The notes: generated by a model from the sequence alone, not told the origin. DNA of 64,000 nucleotides from Lacticaseibacillus suibinensis (GCF_003946175.1 NZ_RHOK01000001.1:144276-208275); one strand, 5' to 3'. Positions 7,994 to 17,957 are shown, counted from the stretch's first letter. A program made the numbers and translations.

Positions 7994-8863
7994 ATGAGCG
8001 TTTCATCAATTACAAGTTCGCTAAACACATTAAGGCGCGAACTAAACCGAATTCAGGATAAACAAACTGATGCAGCGAACAAATACGCAAAACAAGATGA
8101 CATCATATCTAGGTCAAATGATCGGCTAAGCAGAACGACCAGTGCAAGCCGCATCTCCTCCTACAATCGTGACATTGATAGAGCCCAAGCCGAAAAAGCA
8201 AAATTATCCAAAGTTCAAGCCAGTCTCAGTAAGGATTTCGGTAAGAAGCAAAGACAGATAGCAGACAAAGAAAAAGACCTTAGGAAAGCCACAGCTGATG
8301 AGCAGCAAAAACAGCTTAGGTCGATGCAGAAAGACTACTCATCACAGATTGTTACCATGAAGCGAGAACAATCTGAATTATTGAAGTCACAATTTCTCTC
8401 CGATGATGCCAGTGGTACCCGTGATTCTAAAGAGTACGATGTTTTTATTTCTTATGCTCACGAAGACCAAGAATATGCGGAGAAGCTGACCAGTGCCATT
8501 CAGGCAATGGATTTATCCGTTTGGATTGATGAACAGAGTATGGGTTGGGGCGCGAGTCAAATTCAGTCTATGGACGACGGCATTCGCAACTCCAAGTTCT
8601 CAATAGTTCTCCTTTCCCCCGACTATTTCGACAAATATTGGACAACTCATGAGTATCATTCAATGTTGATTAAAGCAAAGAATCAGCATGATCTCATATT
8701 GCCAATCTATCACAATGTCACGGCTGACCAGGTTAAAGACTATAATCTCGAATTAGCGGATCGGCATGCTTTGAACACAAGTATCTCCACTGTAGAAGAA
8801 ATTGCTCATAAACTGCATGAGCTGATTGCCTCTACTTCTTCTACCGACAGTGAGAATTCATAA
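7994..8863 (+). CDS. Coiled-coil TIR-domain protein, probable defence effector
   Basis: A 289-residue protein. Residues about 1-130 are a long charged coiled coil. Residues about 145-275 are a TIR domain (YDVFISYAHEDQEYAEKL, then SIVLLSPDYFDKYWTTHEY). Glu220 in the THEY motif is at the position of the catalytic glutamate of NAD-cleaving TIRs. Bacterial TIR proteins commonly act in abortive defence by destroying NAD or making signal nucleotides; that role here is inferred. GGGATGG precedes the ATG. It stands 19 bases upstream of a restriction-modification gene. No ThsA-like partner is present, so it is not a standard Thoeris system. Confidence 0.8.
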   Translation: MSVSSITSSLNTLRRELNRIQDKQTDAANKYAKQDDIISRSNDRLSRTTSASRISSYNRDIDRAQAEKAKLSKVQASLSKDFGKKQRQIADKEKDLRKATADEQQKQLRSMQKDYSSQIVTMKREQSELLKSQFLSDDASGTRDSKEYDVFISYAHEDQEYAEKLTSAIQAMDLSVWIDEQSMGWGASQIQSMDDGIRNSKFSIVLLSPDYFDKYWTTHEYHSMLIKAKNQHDLILPIYHNVTADQVKDYNLELADRHALNTSISTVEEIAHKLHELIASTSSTDSENS

Positions 8864-8882
8864 ACACAAGGGAGTTAAAATA

Positions 8883-11800
8883 ATGAGCAAAACAGACCAC
8901 ATTAGTGTCAATTCCAGTTTCGACCGCTTAATTGAGCAAATTGACGCTTCTGCGAACGGTGTGCAGCGAGATCGTGGCACGATGTTTGAGGAAGTCGTTA
9001 AGTCTTATCTGTTAAATGAACCCGCCTACAAGAATCTATACGATAACGTGTGGATGCTACGCGAGGTTCCAGCTGAATATCAGATCCCAAGGAATGATCT
9101 TGGGGTCGATTTAGTGTGCCGTCATCGTGGTACGGGTAAGCTGACGGCGGTACAGGCCAAGTATTACCGTGGCAAAGTCGGCAAAGACACTATCAACAGT
9201 TACGTTGCCGAACTGAACAAAAATTACTATGCAGACGGTCTGCTAGTAGCCACCACCGACGACTGGAACAAGAACGCAGAAGCGGCGTTGCTCGACGGGA
9301 CAAAAGAGATTAACCGTATCGGCCTTTCTGATCTTCGGCATTCTGGGTTTGATTGGTCTCAGTTTAACTTCGGCGATTCAGGAAAGGCCATCCAAGCCAG
9401 TCACAAACAGCCAAGAGCATATCAAAAGATCGCCATCGAAAAGACGGTCGCCTACTTCGACACGCACGAGCGCGGTAAATTGATTATGGCGCCCGGCACT
9501 GGTAAAACCTTTACGAGTCTCAAAATTGCTGAGGCGCTCGCTAAGCATGAACGCAAGGACAATTACTTTGTGCTGTACCTAGTGCCAAGTATCCAGTTAC
9601 TATCACAAACACTATTTAGCTGGAATAGTGACGTCACGCCTGAGACGGACTTGGTTTCGTTTGCCGTAACCTCGGATCGTAACGCTTCGAAAAAGCGTAC
9701 ATATAGCAACAGCGATGACAGCGATATGAACGTTCAAGATATTGGCTTCCCAGCATCAACCAGCGCTGAGAAGCTAATGGCAAACTATCATGCCTTACAA
9801 ACAGATGCTGGTAGTCGTATCACGGTGATCTTCAGCACCTACCAGTCCATTGATGTCATTCAACTTGCACAGCAACAAGGCTATCCAGAATTTGATTTAA
9901 TTATTGCTGATGAAGCCCACCGAACGACTGGATCACATGCAGCTAATGAAGAAGCTGGCATGTTTACCAAGGTGCATAGTAATAACATCATTAAGGCGCA
10001 CCATCGCCTCTACCAGACCGCAACGCCCAAAATCTATTCGCAAGACACCAAGAAAAAAGGCGAAGACGAAAACATTGTGATTGCCTCAATGGACGACCAG
10101 GATATTTACGGTGACGAGATTTACCGGCTCGGTTTTGGGGATGCAGTTGCTAAAGGAATCCTGACAGACTATAAGGTTGAGGTTTTAGCGGTTGATGAAT
10201 CTGTAATTCAGCGCGATTTACAAAGTAGTATTTCTACCGAAAACGGTCTGGGTATTGATGACATTGGCAAGATCATCGGTGTTTGGAATGCCATGATGAA
10301 GCGTGAGAGTTTCTCAGATAAAGTGAACGGTGCGCCGATGCAACGCGCAATTGCTTTTGCGTCCGTGATCGATAATCAGCGCGGACAAGGCGCTGGCAAG
10401 GTCGGTTCTAAGCAAATCGCTCAGGAATTCAATCACGTTGTCAACGAATATCTCGGCGATGATAACCCTAACAGCTTCCATGTGGATGTAAAGCACGTTG
10501 ATGGCAGCATGAATGCCCTTCAAAAGAAGGATGCAATCGACTGGCTTGCTGCCGACCTACCTGATGATGAAGCACGTGTTCTGTCCAACGTGAAGTTCCT
10601 CACTGAAGGTATCGATGTTCCGAATCTCGATGCCATTATTTTCTTTGCACCAAAGCAGTCTCAAATTGACATCGTTCAAGCAGTTGGTCGAATCATGCGC
10701 AAGTACAAGGATAAAGACTATGGCTACATTATCCTACCTGTGGTCGTCCCTGCTGGGCAGGATCCAGACACGGTGCTGGATGATAACAAAACTTACCAAG
10801 CGGTTTGGCAGGTATTGAACGCCCTCCGTTCCATTGACGAACGGTTCGAGGCATCCGTCAACAAGCTGGACCTTAACAATAAAAAGCCACGTAACTTGAA
10901 TGTGATTGGCGTTGGTGGCGCTCCCGATGGTGAACTTGGTAATTCTGGTAGCAAATCTGATCCAGTGAACACAGAACAAACCGAGTTGGAACTGAACTGG
11001 CATGAGATTCAAAATGCCATTTACGGTCGAATTGTCAAAAAAGTGGGCGATCGCCGCTACTTGGAAGACTGGACGGCCGACGTTCAGCAACTAGCAGAGC
11101 GTCATATTCGCTGGATTCAAAACTTGATTGCCGATAAGCAGTCCCCATTCGCCAAGTCCTTTAAGAAATACGTCAGAAGTTTGCAGCACAATATCAATAG
11201 CGATATCGACGACCAGCAAGCCATCGAGATGTTGGCACAGCACATTATCACGAAGCCAATCTTTGAAGCTCTCTTTGATCAGTACAGTTTCGTTAACGAC
11301 AATCCCGTTTCTCGCGCAATGGAAGACATGATTCAGCAAATGCTGGAGGCTGGCTTTGATCAGGAGCAAGCTGCACTTGAGCCGTTTTATGAATCAGTCC
11401 GTTTGCGTGCTACTGGGATTGATAACGCAGCGGCCAAGCAGCAATTCATCGTCACATTATATGATAAATTTTTTAGCACTGGTTTTAGCGCGACTGCCGA
11501 AAAATTAGGCATCGTCTTCACGCCTGTTGAAATCGTGGACTTTATTGTGAAGTCGGTCGATGAAGTGCTCAAGAAACATTTTGGACGTGGACTTGCGGCT
11601 GAAGGTGTGCACGTGCTTGATCCGTTTACCGGTACTGGGACGTTCATCACGCGGACGCTCGAATACTTAAATCAAGAACTGGAACGTGGTGAGATTACCC
11701 TTGCCGACATCACTCGCAAATACACACAAGAGTTGCATGCTAACGAGATTGTTCTGTTAAGTTATTACATTGCCGCAATCAACATTGAATCCGTATTTGA

Positions 11801-13646
11801 CGAGATTAATGGACCAGAAGATTATATTCCATTTGACGGAATTGTGTTGGCCGATACCTTCGAATCTACAGAGAATCTTGATGTGTTGGATGAAGATATG
11901 TTCACTGGTAATAACAAACGTTTGAAGAAGCAACAAGAAGTGCCGATTACGGCGATTATATCAAACCCGCCGTATTCCGCCGGTCAAAAGAACCAAAACG
12001 ATAACAATCAAAATATTCACTACGCAAAGTTGGAGACACACATTCGGGAAACCTATGTAAGAACCAGTAAGGCCAGCCTGAGTAAGGGAATGTATGATAG
12101 CTATATTAAGGCATTCCGCTGGGCAAGCGACCGCTTAGGTGAACAAGGGGTAATTGGGTTCGTTACTAATGCGGGCTACCTAGATTCAAATTCTGCGGAT
12201 GGTATGCGTAAGTCCCTTTATGGCGAGTTCAACTACCTCTATATTTTCAACTTACGTGGGAACCAGAGAACATCTGGTGAGCGATCGCGTAAGGAAGGTG
12301 GCAAGATATTTGGTTCTGGGAGTCGTGCACCGATTGCAGTAAGTATCCTTGTTAAGGATGGCTCAGATAAGCATGAGCTGTTCTACCACGATATTGGTGA
12401 CTACTTATCTCGCCAGCAGAAACTAGACATCATCTCTCAGGCTGGGAGTATTAGTAGGATTGAATGGAATACTGTCAATCCAGATGAGAATAATGATTGG
12501 CTTAATCAAAGAGACCCAAATTATCAACAGTACATGCCTTTGGCTTCAAAAGAACATGATGGTATTTTTGGGATTAATGCGATGGGAGTTCTAACCAGTA
12601 GAGATGCATGGATATATGGCTATAACGATGTAAGAGTGAGCGCAAACGTCCGTTTATTTATTGACCATTACAATCAAGAACGCGAGCGATTAGAAAAGGT
12701 GGAACCAGACAGTAGGAAAAACATGGTAAACACAGATGCCGCATACGTGAAATGGTCTTTTCGTTTACAGGAATCACTTCGAAAGAATAAAAGTATAGAC
12801 TTTTTCCCCCAGAAAATGCGTCTAAGTTTATACAGGCCATTCACTAAAAAGTGGTTGTATTATGATGATGCTTTGGTTGAAAGAACACGTAGTTATTATC
12901 AAAAATTTGGTGATAGCAACAAGGTAATCTTTACAACTGGTCGAGGGTCTGATAAAGATTTCTCAGCGATAGCTACAGATGAAATCCCTTGCAATGACCT
13001 TCAAGCAAAAGGACAAGGCTTTATGCGTTACGACAACGAAGTCCAAGACGATGCCCTATTCCAAACTGGTCGTGACAATGTGTCTGAGACCTTTGCCAGG
13101 AAGTTGGGACTTTCCACTGATGATACCTATTCTTACGTATACGGCGTGCTGAACTCACCAGAATACCAAAGTCGGTATGCCAACGATTTGAAGAAAGATT
13201 TGGCGCGAATTCCAGTTCTCAAGAATATTGAACAGTATGTGGCTGTTGGTAAGCAACTGATGGACTTACATATCAACTATGAAGATGCACCAATCTATGA
13301 TGGTTGTGAAGTGGTATTCAAGTCTAAGGAACCTAGTTATACCGTTAAGAAGATTCGGTTCAAGTCTCGAGATGACCATTCTGAAATCAAATTCAACTCC
13401 GATATCAATATCAAGAATATTCCTGAACGCGCCTATGATTATGTAGTTAATGGGCGATCTGCCCTCGAATGGATTATGGATCAATATCAAGTGAAGACCG
13501 ATAAGGCCTCCCAGATAACTGATGACCCCAACGATTACAGCGATGACCCGAAGTACATTTTCAATTTACTGCTAAGAATCATCACGGTCTCATTGAAGAC
13601 ATTAGATTTGATTGCTCAACTACCAGAGTTTGAGCTTGCAGAATGA
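8883..13646 (+). CDS. Single-chain type ISP restriction-modification enzyme (LlaGI/LlaBIII-like)
   Basis: A 1587-residue protein that carries restriction, translocation, methylation and target recognition in one chain. Visible parts: an Mrr-like PD-(D/E)XK nuclease at residues about 30-110 (Asp76 in GVDLV, QAK at 91-93); a superfamily 2 helicase with GTGKT near residue 203 and DEAH near 340; an N6-adenine methyltransferase with DPFTGTGTF near 913 and NPPY near 1028; and a C-terminal recognition region from about 1200. Length and order fit LlaGI and LlaBIII (about 1570-1580 residues). The ATG at 8883 has GGGAG upstream; an upstream in-frame TTG would overlap the TIR gene. The reading frame is intact, so it is probably active. 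Confidence 0.92.
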   Translation: MSKTDHISVNSSFDRLIEQIDASANGVQRDRGTMFEEVVKSYLLNEPAYKNLYDNVWMLREVPAEYQIPRNDLGVDLVCRHRGTGKLTAVQAKYYRGKVGKDTINSYVAELNKNYYADGLLVATTDDWNKNAEAALLDGTKEINRIGLSDLRHSGFDWSQFNFGDSGKAIQASHKQPRAYQKIAIEKTVAYFDTHERGKLIMAPGTGKTFTSLKIAEALAKHERKDNYFVLYLVPSIQLLSQTLFSWNSDVTPETDLVSFAVTSDRNASKKRTYSNSDDSDMNVQDIGFPASTSAEKLMANYHALQTDAGSRITVIFSTYQSIDVIQLAQQQGYPEFDLIIADEAHRTTGSHAANEEAGMFTKVHSNNIIKAHHRLYQTATPKIYSQDTKKKGEDENIVIASMDDQDIYGDEIYRLGFGDAVAKGILTDYKVEVLAVDESVIQRDLQSSISTENGLGIDDIGKIIGVWNAMMKRESFSDKVNGAPMQRAIAFASVIDNQRGQGAGKVGSKQIAQEFNHVVNEYLGDDNPNSFHVDVKHVDGSMNALQKKDAIDWLAADLPDDEARVLSNVKFLTEGIDVPNLDAIIFFAPKQSQIDIVQAVGRIMRKYKDKDYGYIILPVVVPAGQDPDTVLDDNKTYQAVWQVLNALRSIDERFEASVNKLDLNNKKPRNLNVIGVGGAPDGELGNSGSKSDPVNTEQTELELNWHEIQNAIYGRIVKKVGDRRYLEDWTADVQQLAERHIRWIQNLIADKQSPFAKSFKKYVRSLQHNINSDIDDQQAIEMLAQHIITKPIFEALFDQYSFVNDNPVSRAMEDMIQQMLEAGFDQEQAALEPFYESVRLRATGIDNAAAKQQFIVTLYDKFFSTGFSATAEKLGIVFTPVEIVDFIVKSVDEVLKKHFGRGLAAEGVHVLDPFTGTGTFITRTLEYLNQELERGEITLADITRKYTQELHANEIVLLSYYIAAINIESVFDEINGPEDYIPFDGIVLADTFESTENLDVLDEDMFTGNNKRLKKQQEVPITAIISNPPYSAGQKNQNDNNQNIHYAKLETHIRETYVRTSKASLSKGMYDSYIKAFRWASDRLGEQGVIGFVTNAGYLDSNSADGMRKSLYGEFNYLYIFNLRGNQRTSGERSRKEGGKIFGSGSRAPIAVSILVKDGSDKHELFYHDIGDYLSRQQKLDIISQAGSISRIEWNTVNPDENNDWLNQRDPNYQQYMPLASKEHDGIFGINAMGVLTSRDAWIYGYNDVRVSANVRLFIDHYNQERERLEKVEPDSRKNMVNTDAAYVKWSFRLQESLRKNKSIDFFPQKMRLSLYRPFTKKWLYYDDALVERTRSYYQKFGDSNKVIFTTGRGSDKDFSAIATDEIPCNDLQAKGQGFMRYDNEVQDDALFQTGRDNVSETFARKLGLSTDDTYSYVYGVLNSPEYQSRYANDLKKDLARIPVLKNIEQYVAVGKQLMDLHINYEDAPIYDGCEVVFKSKEPSYTVKKIRFKSRDDHSEIKFNSDINIKNIPERAYDYVVNGRSALEWIMDQYQVKTDKASQITDDPNDYSDDPKYIFNLLLRIITVSLKTLDLIAQLPEFELAE

Positions 13647-13714
13647 TTTCACTTACATGTTCAGCACAATCGTGATAGTCTCTCATGAATTATGAAAATA
13701 TGGAAGAAAAAGAC

Positions 13715-15820
13715 ATGAAACTAACAAAGCTGATAATAGATGGCTTTCGCTCCTATGGAGAATCGACAACCATCGATTTTGATAATATTACAACACTGAT
13801 TGGTAGTAACGGGGCCGGAAAGACCACTGCTTTGATTGCATTAAACAAAATGTTCTCAGTTAATGCCAACGATCGCATTATTTCCCCCACGGACTTCTTT
13901 GTTGCAACTCAAGACAATGGCGAGTTACAGTCATCGACGAAGTTGACCTGCGAAGCAGTGTTTGAATTTGAGCAAGAGGATGACTCTGCAAGCCAAAAAC
14001 ACGCGGATGCCCTGTTACTGAAACATTTGTGTGTTAAAGGACCTGGCGAGGCATTGATTTTGCGTATTCAGTTGGTTGCCACACTCGAGGATGATGGGAC
14101 CGCTGATGGAGCAATCGATTCACATATTTATTACGTGCCGACTCTGGGAGTCTGCAAGGATGAAGACTTGGTATTAGCTTCAAGACGTGAGTTGCAGCAT
14201 ATCCGGCTGATTTATGTACCTGCAGTGCGAAATCCCGATACGCAGCTCGGAACTACATCCAAAAGCTTGCTAGCAAACTTAGTTCGTCACATTAATTGGG
14301 GCAACGAGACTAAGCAGTTAGTTGACGCGCAATTAGATTCGCTCAATGATACGATTCTCAATTCTAAGGGAGTCAAACTCATTGGAGACAGCCTTTCTGC
14401 GGACTGGAATATGTTCCATGAAAATGACCGATTTGCAGACGTGCGGCTCAATATTGAATCGACGAGTTTAGGCGATCTTGCAAAAAGGATGCGACCTGTA
14501 TTTCAATCGTCAATCAGCCATCGCACTTTTCAACCCGAAGAAATGGGTGATGGTACTCGGTCACTATTTTATATTTCCAATGTCGCAAGTGTCTTAGAAG
14601 TTGAGCGGAAGTTATTAGAGGCGGAAGAACAGTTTTCAAAGGATGAAACTACAGGTGAGGAACATGCCCGATTGATCGATCATCAACCACCGGTACTCAC
14701 TATTTTAGCGATTGAAGAACCTGAAAATCACATTTCACCGCATCTGTTAGGTAAACTTGTTAATCAACTAAAAGCGATGGCAGATTATCCAAATGCCCAA
14801 GTTGTATTGACTTCACACTCTCCCGCCATAGTAAAGCGGGTAACCCCAGAATGTATTAGATACGTATGGATGAATAAAGACACAGATGTCAGTTCTGTGC
14901 AATCGCTAGAAATTCCGAATCAAGAAGACGAACTTGAAGCATATCGTTACGTTAAAATGGCGGTAGAGTTGTATCCAGAACTCTATTTTGCCCAGCTCGT
15001 CATCTTAGGTGAAGGAGCAAGCGAAGAAATTCTTCTCCCAAAGTTCTTGGAACTTAGTGGAAAGCCTCTGGATGAATCGGGAATTTCCTTTGTTCCGCTT
15101 GCAGGAAGATTTGTTCATTACATTTGGCATCTATTGACCCAGCTTCAAATACCTTACATTTCGTTGCTTGATCTGGATCGTGAACGTTCGGGTGGCGGAT
15201 GGGGCCGGGTCAGCTATGTACTTAAAGAGTTAAGACAAAATAGTATAGATGTCAACGCGTATCCTGACGGAATCACAGACCTTTCAGAGGCAAGTCTGCA
15301 GCAACTTTCTGAAAGAAAAACCGAGGACAGCGTATCTGCCAATCAGTTAGATCAGTACTTGAAATATTTGCAGAAGTACAATGTGTTTTTCTCAGCGCCG
15401 TTGGATATTGACTTCGTAATGTTGTCTTCTTATAAGAACAATTACCTAGGCCTTGTTCAAGGAAAACAAGGTCCTACACTGAAGGTAGATGGTAAACGCT
15501 GGTTGATAAGTGAATACCCGAAACAGGATGAGAACGATTCGTCATATGCCTTACGCGTAGAAAAAGCTCGTAAAGATGCTTTGAAGAAAGATAATTCAAA
15601 ACTGGGTCCTAGCTCAGGAAATTCGTATTCATTTCAAGATCGGGAATTAATGATTTGGTACGTATACTTCTTCCTTGGCCGTGGGAAGACAACCACTCAT
15701 ATACAAGCATTAACTCAAATGAATGATGATGCACTGAAAGCCGGCATGCCTTCTCTATTTAGTGAAATCGCCGCGAAGGCCTCGCAATTATTGGGAAAGG
15801 AGCCCGTCAGTCATGATTAG
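13715..15820 (+). CDS. gajA: OLD-family ATP-dependent nuclease, GajA-like
   Basis: About 701 residues. The N-terminal ABC-type ATPase has Walker A GSNGAGKTT near residue 30, Walker B LAIEEPENHI near 332 and the H-loop TSHSP. A C-terminal Toprim nuclease follows, with GEGASEEIL near 430 and LLDLDRER near 485. This is the class 2 OLD layout of GajA, the DNA-cutting subunit of Gabija defence, which is held off by normal nucleotide levels. A UvrD helicase follows with an 8-base overlap, as expected for gajAB. It is longer than the well-studied Bacillus cereus GajA (578 residues). The start is uncertain: ATGs at 13685, 13700 and 13715 are in frame and none has a strong ribosome site. Confidence 0.75.
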   Translation: MKLTKLIIDGFRSYGESTTIDFDNITTLIGSNGAGKTTALIALNKMFSVNANDRIISPTDFFVATQDNGELQSSTKLTCEAVFEFEQEDDSASQKHADALLLKHLCVKGPGEALILRIQLVATLEDDGTADGAIDSHIYYVPTLGVCKDEDLVLASRRELQHIRLIYVPAVRNPDTQLGTTSKSLLANLVRHINWGNETKQLVDAQLDSLNDTILNSKGVKLIGDSLSADWNMFHENDRFADVRLNIESTSLGDLAKRMRPVFQSSISHRTFQPEEMGDGTRSLFYISNVASVLEVERKLLEAEEQFSKDETTGEEHARLIDHQPPVLTILAIEEPENHISPHLLGKLVNQLKAMADYPNAQVVLTSHSPAIVKRVTPECIRYVWMNKDTDVSSVQSLEIPNQEDELEAYRYVKMAVELYPELYFAQLVILGEGASEEILLPKFLELSGKPLDESGISFVPLAGRFVHYIWHLLTQLQIPYISLLDLDRERSGGGWGRVSYVLKELRQNSIDVNAYPDGITDLSEASLQQLSERKTEDSVSANQLDQYLKYLQKYNVFFSAPLDIDFVMLSSYKNNYLGLVQGKQGPTLKVDGKRWLISEYPKQDENDSSYALRVEKARKDALKKDNSKLGPSSGNSYSFQDRELMIWYVYFFLGRGKTTTHIQALTQMNDDALKAGMPSLFSEIAAKASQLLGKEPVSHD

Positions 15821-17660
15821 TAGTTCTGGTTGGGAACCTTCTGAGGGAATCATTCTAGAGCGCGAAGCGGAAAATGCAATCAAATCCACGAGAAATCAGC
15901 TTGTTGTTGCTGGCCCCGGTACTGGGAAAACGGAAATGTTGGCGCAGAAAGCCGATTACTTGTTTCAAACTGGCATTTGTGCAGATCCGTTTAAAATTCT
16001 AGCTATTAGTTTCAAGAAGGATTCGGCAACGAACTTAAAAAAACGAGTTGATAAGCGATCTCCCCAATTTTCAAAATACCGTTTTGACTCAATGACATTT
16101 GATGGTTTTGCCAAACAAATTCTGGATCAATTTAGAATGGGATTGCCTGAAGACCTCAGACCGAATGCCGACTATTTGGTAGAGAATACCCAACTTCTAG
16201 ATCGAATGTCACGCGATAGTTTTACGAACAGAACGCCTAGTAAGAAGGAAATCACATCCTCTTGGAAAAATATCCAGATTCAACAAAATCAGCTTCTTGA
16301 ATGTGATCGCTATCTCCAGAATGAAATGTTGACCGGGACCGAAGATTTGCCAGCTTGCTTGCCATACCACGCTATTATGCGACTTGCCCAAATGATACTA
16401 AGGCTAAATCCGGCAGTTCAACAAGCAGTTCGTAACGCCTATCCATTTGTTTTTATCGATGAATTCCAAGATACTACAACGTCTCAACTGGTGTTGGTAC
16501 GACAACTTTTTGAAAATTCCGGATCTGCAATCACTGCGGTTGGAGATGACAAGCAACGTATAATGATCTGGGCGGGAGCAAGAAAGACGGCATTCGAAGA
16601 CTTCTGTAGTATATTTGCCGCAGAAACACGTGAGCTATCAATTAATCATCGGTCTGCCCCTGCAATCGTCGGCTTGCAGAGGCAAATGTACGCTTCCCTG
16701 AATGCAAATTCGTCAACGGCAATTACCGAGCCCTCTTGGAACCCCGACGACGGAGACATAGAACTACTGGAGTCCGATAATGAAAAAGAGGAAGCTGAGC
16801 TACTCGCACGAAGAGTGAAGCTGTTGATTGATGATGGAATTTCCCCTAATAAGATTGCTGTTTTGTTGAAGCAAAAAGTCTCAAATTATGCACCTTTACT
16901 GATTTCCAGTTTTGCCAGCGAAGGGATTAAAACTCGCGAGGAGGCCGAGTACCAAGAACTACTGAATGAATCATTGGTACAGCTTGTCATCCAAACAATA
17001 AATATTAATCTGGGAAAGAACACTCTAGCTGAATGGGAAAGCTACATGTCTTCACTTATTGTTTCGCGTGGTATCGAGAATGAAGGAGCCGCATATGTGA
17101 AAGCAGAACGGGAGCTGAATAATTTTCTAAAATCGACCACGACACTCCTGCAGAAGCCGGCAAACATGCAACTGGTGATGAAAATAATTGATCAAGTAAC
17201 ACATTTTTGGACATATGATTACCTTGTCGGCACTGATGAGACGTATTCAAACCAAGAGCGCTTTAGTCAACTTCGAGAGACACTCGCGACACGTCTACTC
17301 GAAGAATACGAAACCACCAATAATTGGATCGAGGTGATTGATAATTTTGAAGGGAAGCATTCTGTTCCAATCATGACGATCCATAAAAGCAAGGGATTGC
17401 AATTCGAGGCTGTGTTTATTGTGGCACTAGACGACAATGCATTTTGGTCCATGACAAAGGATGCCGACGAGACTAGAAGAACATTCTTCGTTGCTATTTC
17501 CCGTGCCAAGCGCTATTTAGGTTTCACCTTTTCGCATCATCGGCATCATGGCGACATTATGACACACAACGATATACAGGAGTTCTATGATCTGATTTCT
17601 CCGACTGCAATTCGTGTGAATCTAGCTAATGTGGAGAGTGAGTTAAAATCGACCGATTGA
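15813..17660 (+). CDS. gajB: UvrD/Rep-like helicase, GajB-like
   Basis: A 615-residue superfamily 1 helicase. It has AGPGTGKT near residue 32, FIDEFQDTTTSQ (motif II), VGDDKQRIMIWAGA (III), INHRSA (IV), TIHKSKGLQFEAVFIV (V) and VAISRAKR (VI). In Gabija the helicase partner senses or unwinds damaged or replicating DNA and works with GajA. The ATG at 15813 has AAAGGAG upstream and overlaps the gajA stop, so translation is coupled. It is longer than the reference GajB (about 494 residues), which leaves room for an insertion in the 2B-like region. Confidence 0.75.
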   Translation: MISSSGWEPSEGIILEREAENAIKSTRNQLVVAGPGTGKTEMLAQKADYLFQTGICADPFKILAISFKKDSATNLKKRVDKRSPQFSKYRFDSMTFDGFAKQILDQFRMGLPEDLRPNADYLVENTQLLDRMSRDSFTNRTPSKKEITSSWKNIQIQQNQLLECDRYLQNEMLTGTEDLPACLPYHAIMRLAQMILRLNPAVQQAVRNAYPFVFIDEFQDTTTSQLVLVRQLFENSGSAITAVGDDKQRIMIWAGARKTAFEDFCSIFAAETRELSINHRSAPAIVGLQRQMYASLNANSSTAITEPSWNPDDGDIELLESDNEKEEAELLARRVKLLIDDGISPNKIAVLLKQKVSNYAPLLISSFASEGIKTREEAEYQELLNESLVQLVIQTININLGKNTLAEWESYMSSLIVSRGIENEGAAYVKAERELNNFLKSTTTLLQKPANMQLVMKIIDQVTHFWTYDYLVGTDETYSNQERFSQLRETLATRLLEEYETTNNWIEVIDNFEGKHSVPIMTIHKSKGLQFEAVFIVALDDNAFWSMTKDADETRRTFFVAISRAKRYLGFTFSHHRHHGDIMTHNDIQEFYDLISPTAIRVNLANVESELKSTD

Positions 17661-17804
17661 GTCGTCAGATAGGTTGACTGATATTGTTTCCCTGAGTCGG
17701 TGTACTCGGCACAAACAGGAGTTGGTGTGCCATGCTTCCTACAACAATCGCGACCGCTACAAAGACAATTTCCGTTCCGCAGTTACGCATCGTTGCCTGG
17801 CACG

Positions 17805-17831
17805 AAAAAAGGCCGCCAACCAATGACGGCC
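17805..17831 (-). terminator. Terminator-like hairpin, leftward
   Basis: On the minus strand GGCCGTCA pairs with TGGCGGCC (one G-T pair) and is followed by six T. It lies in the 300-base non-coding right end of the element, between gajB and attR. It could end a short RNA read from the attR side. Confidence 0.5.
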
Positions 17832-17847
17832 AACCAAGTATATTCGC

Positions 17848-17864
17848 GTACCAATTCAGTACCA
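17848..17864 (+). other. Candidate integrase arm-binding sites, right
   Basis: GTACCA-N5-GTACCA, the same repeat, period and orientation as at 3552-3568, and again 94 bases from the attachment core. Confidence 0.55.
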
Positions 17865-17957
17865 CTTCATCCAAATTCAGCCGATTTCAACCGTTTCTAA
17901 TGCATGAAGAATGCCGTTAAATCAACGATTTGACTTCAGTCAAACCGCCAGGATACA

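Noticed and set aside
7994..8863. Thoeris system
   Set aside because: The TIR protein has an N-terminal coiled coil and no ThsA (NADase with SLOG or Macro domain) neighbour, so the standard two-gene layout is absent.
8826..8883. Upstream TTG start for the type ISP enzyme
   Set aside because: It would overlap the TIR gene and lacks a ribosome site; ATG at 8883 has one and gives the expected length.
17665..17900. Short ORFs and a hairpin near the right end that could be a type I toxin-antitoxin
   Set aside because: No frame encodes a convincing short membrane toxin with a ribosome site; the hydrophobic minus-strand frame lacks a start signal.
3458..17957. A complete integrative conjugative element
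   Set aside because: There is no FtsK/TcpA-like coupling protein, VirB4 or other transfer gene. Only integrase, relaxase and DUF3173 are present, so a mobilizable element fits better.
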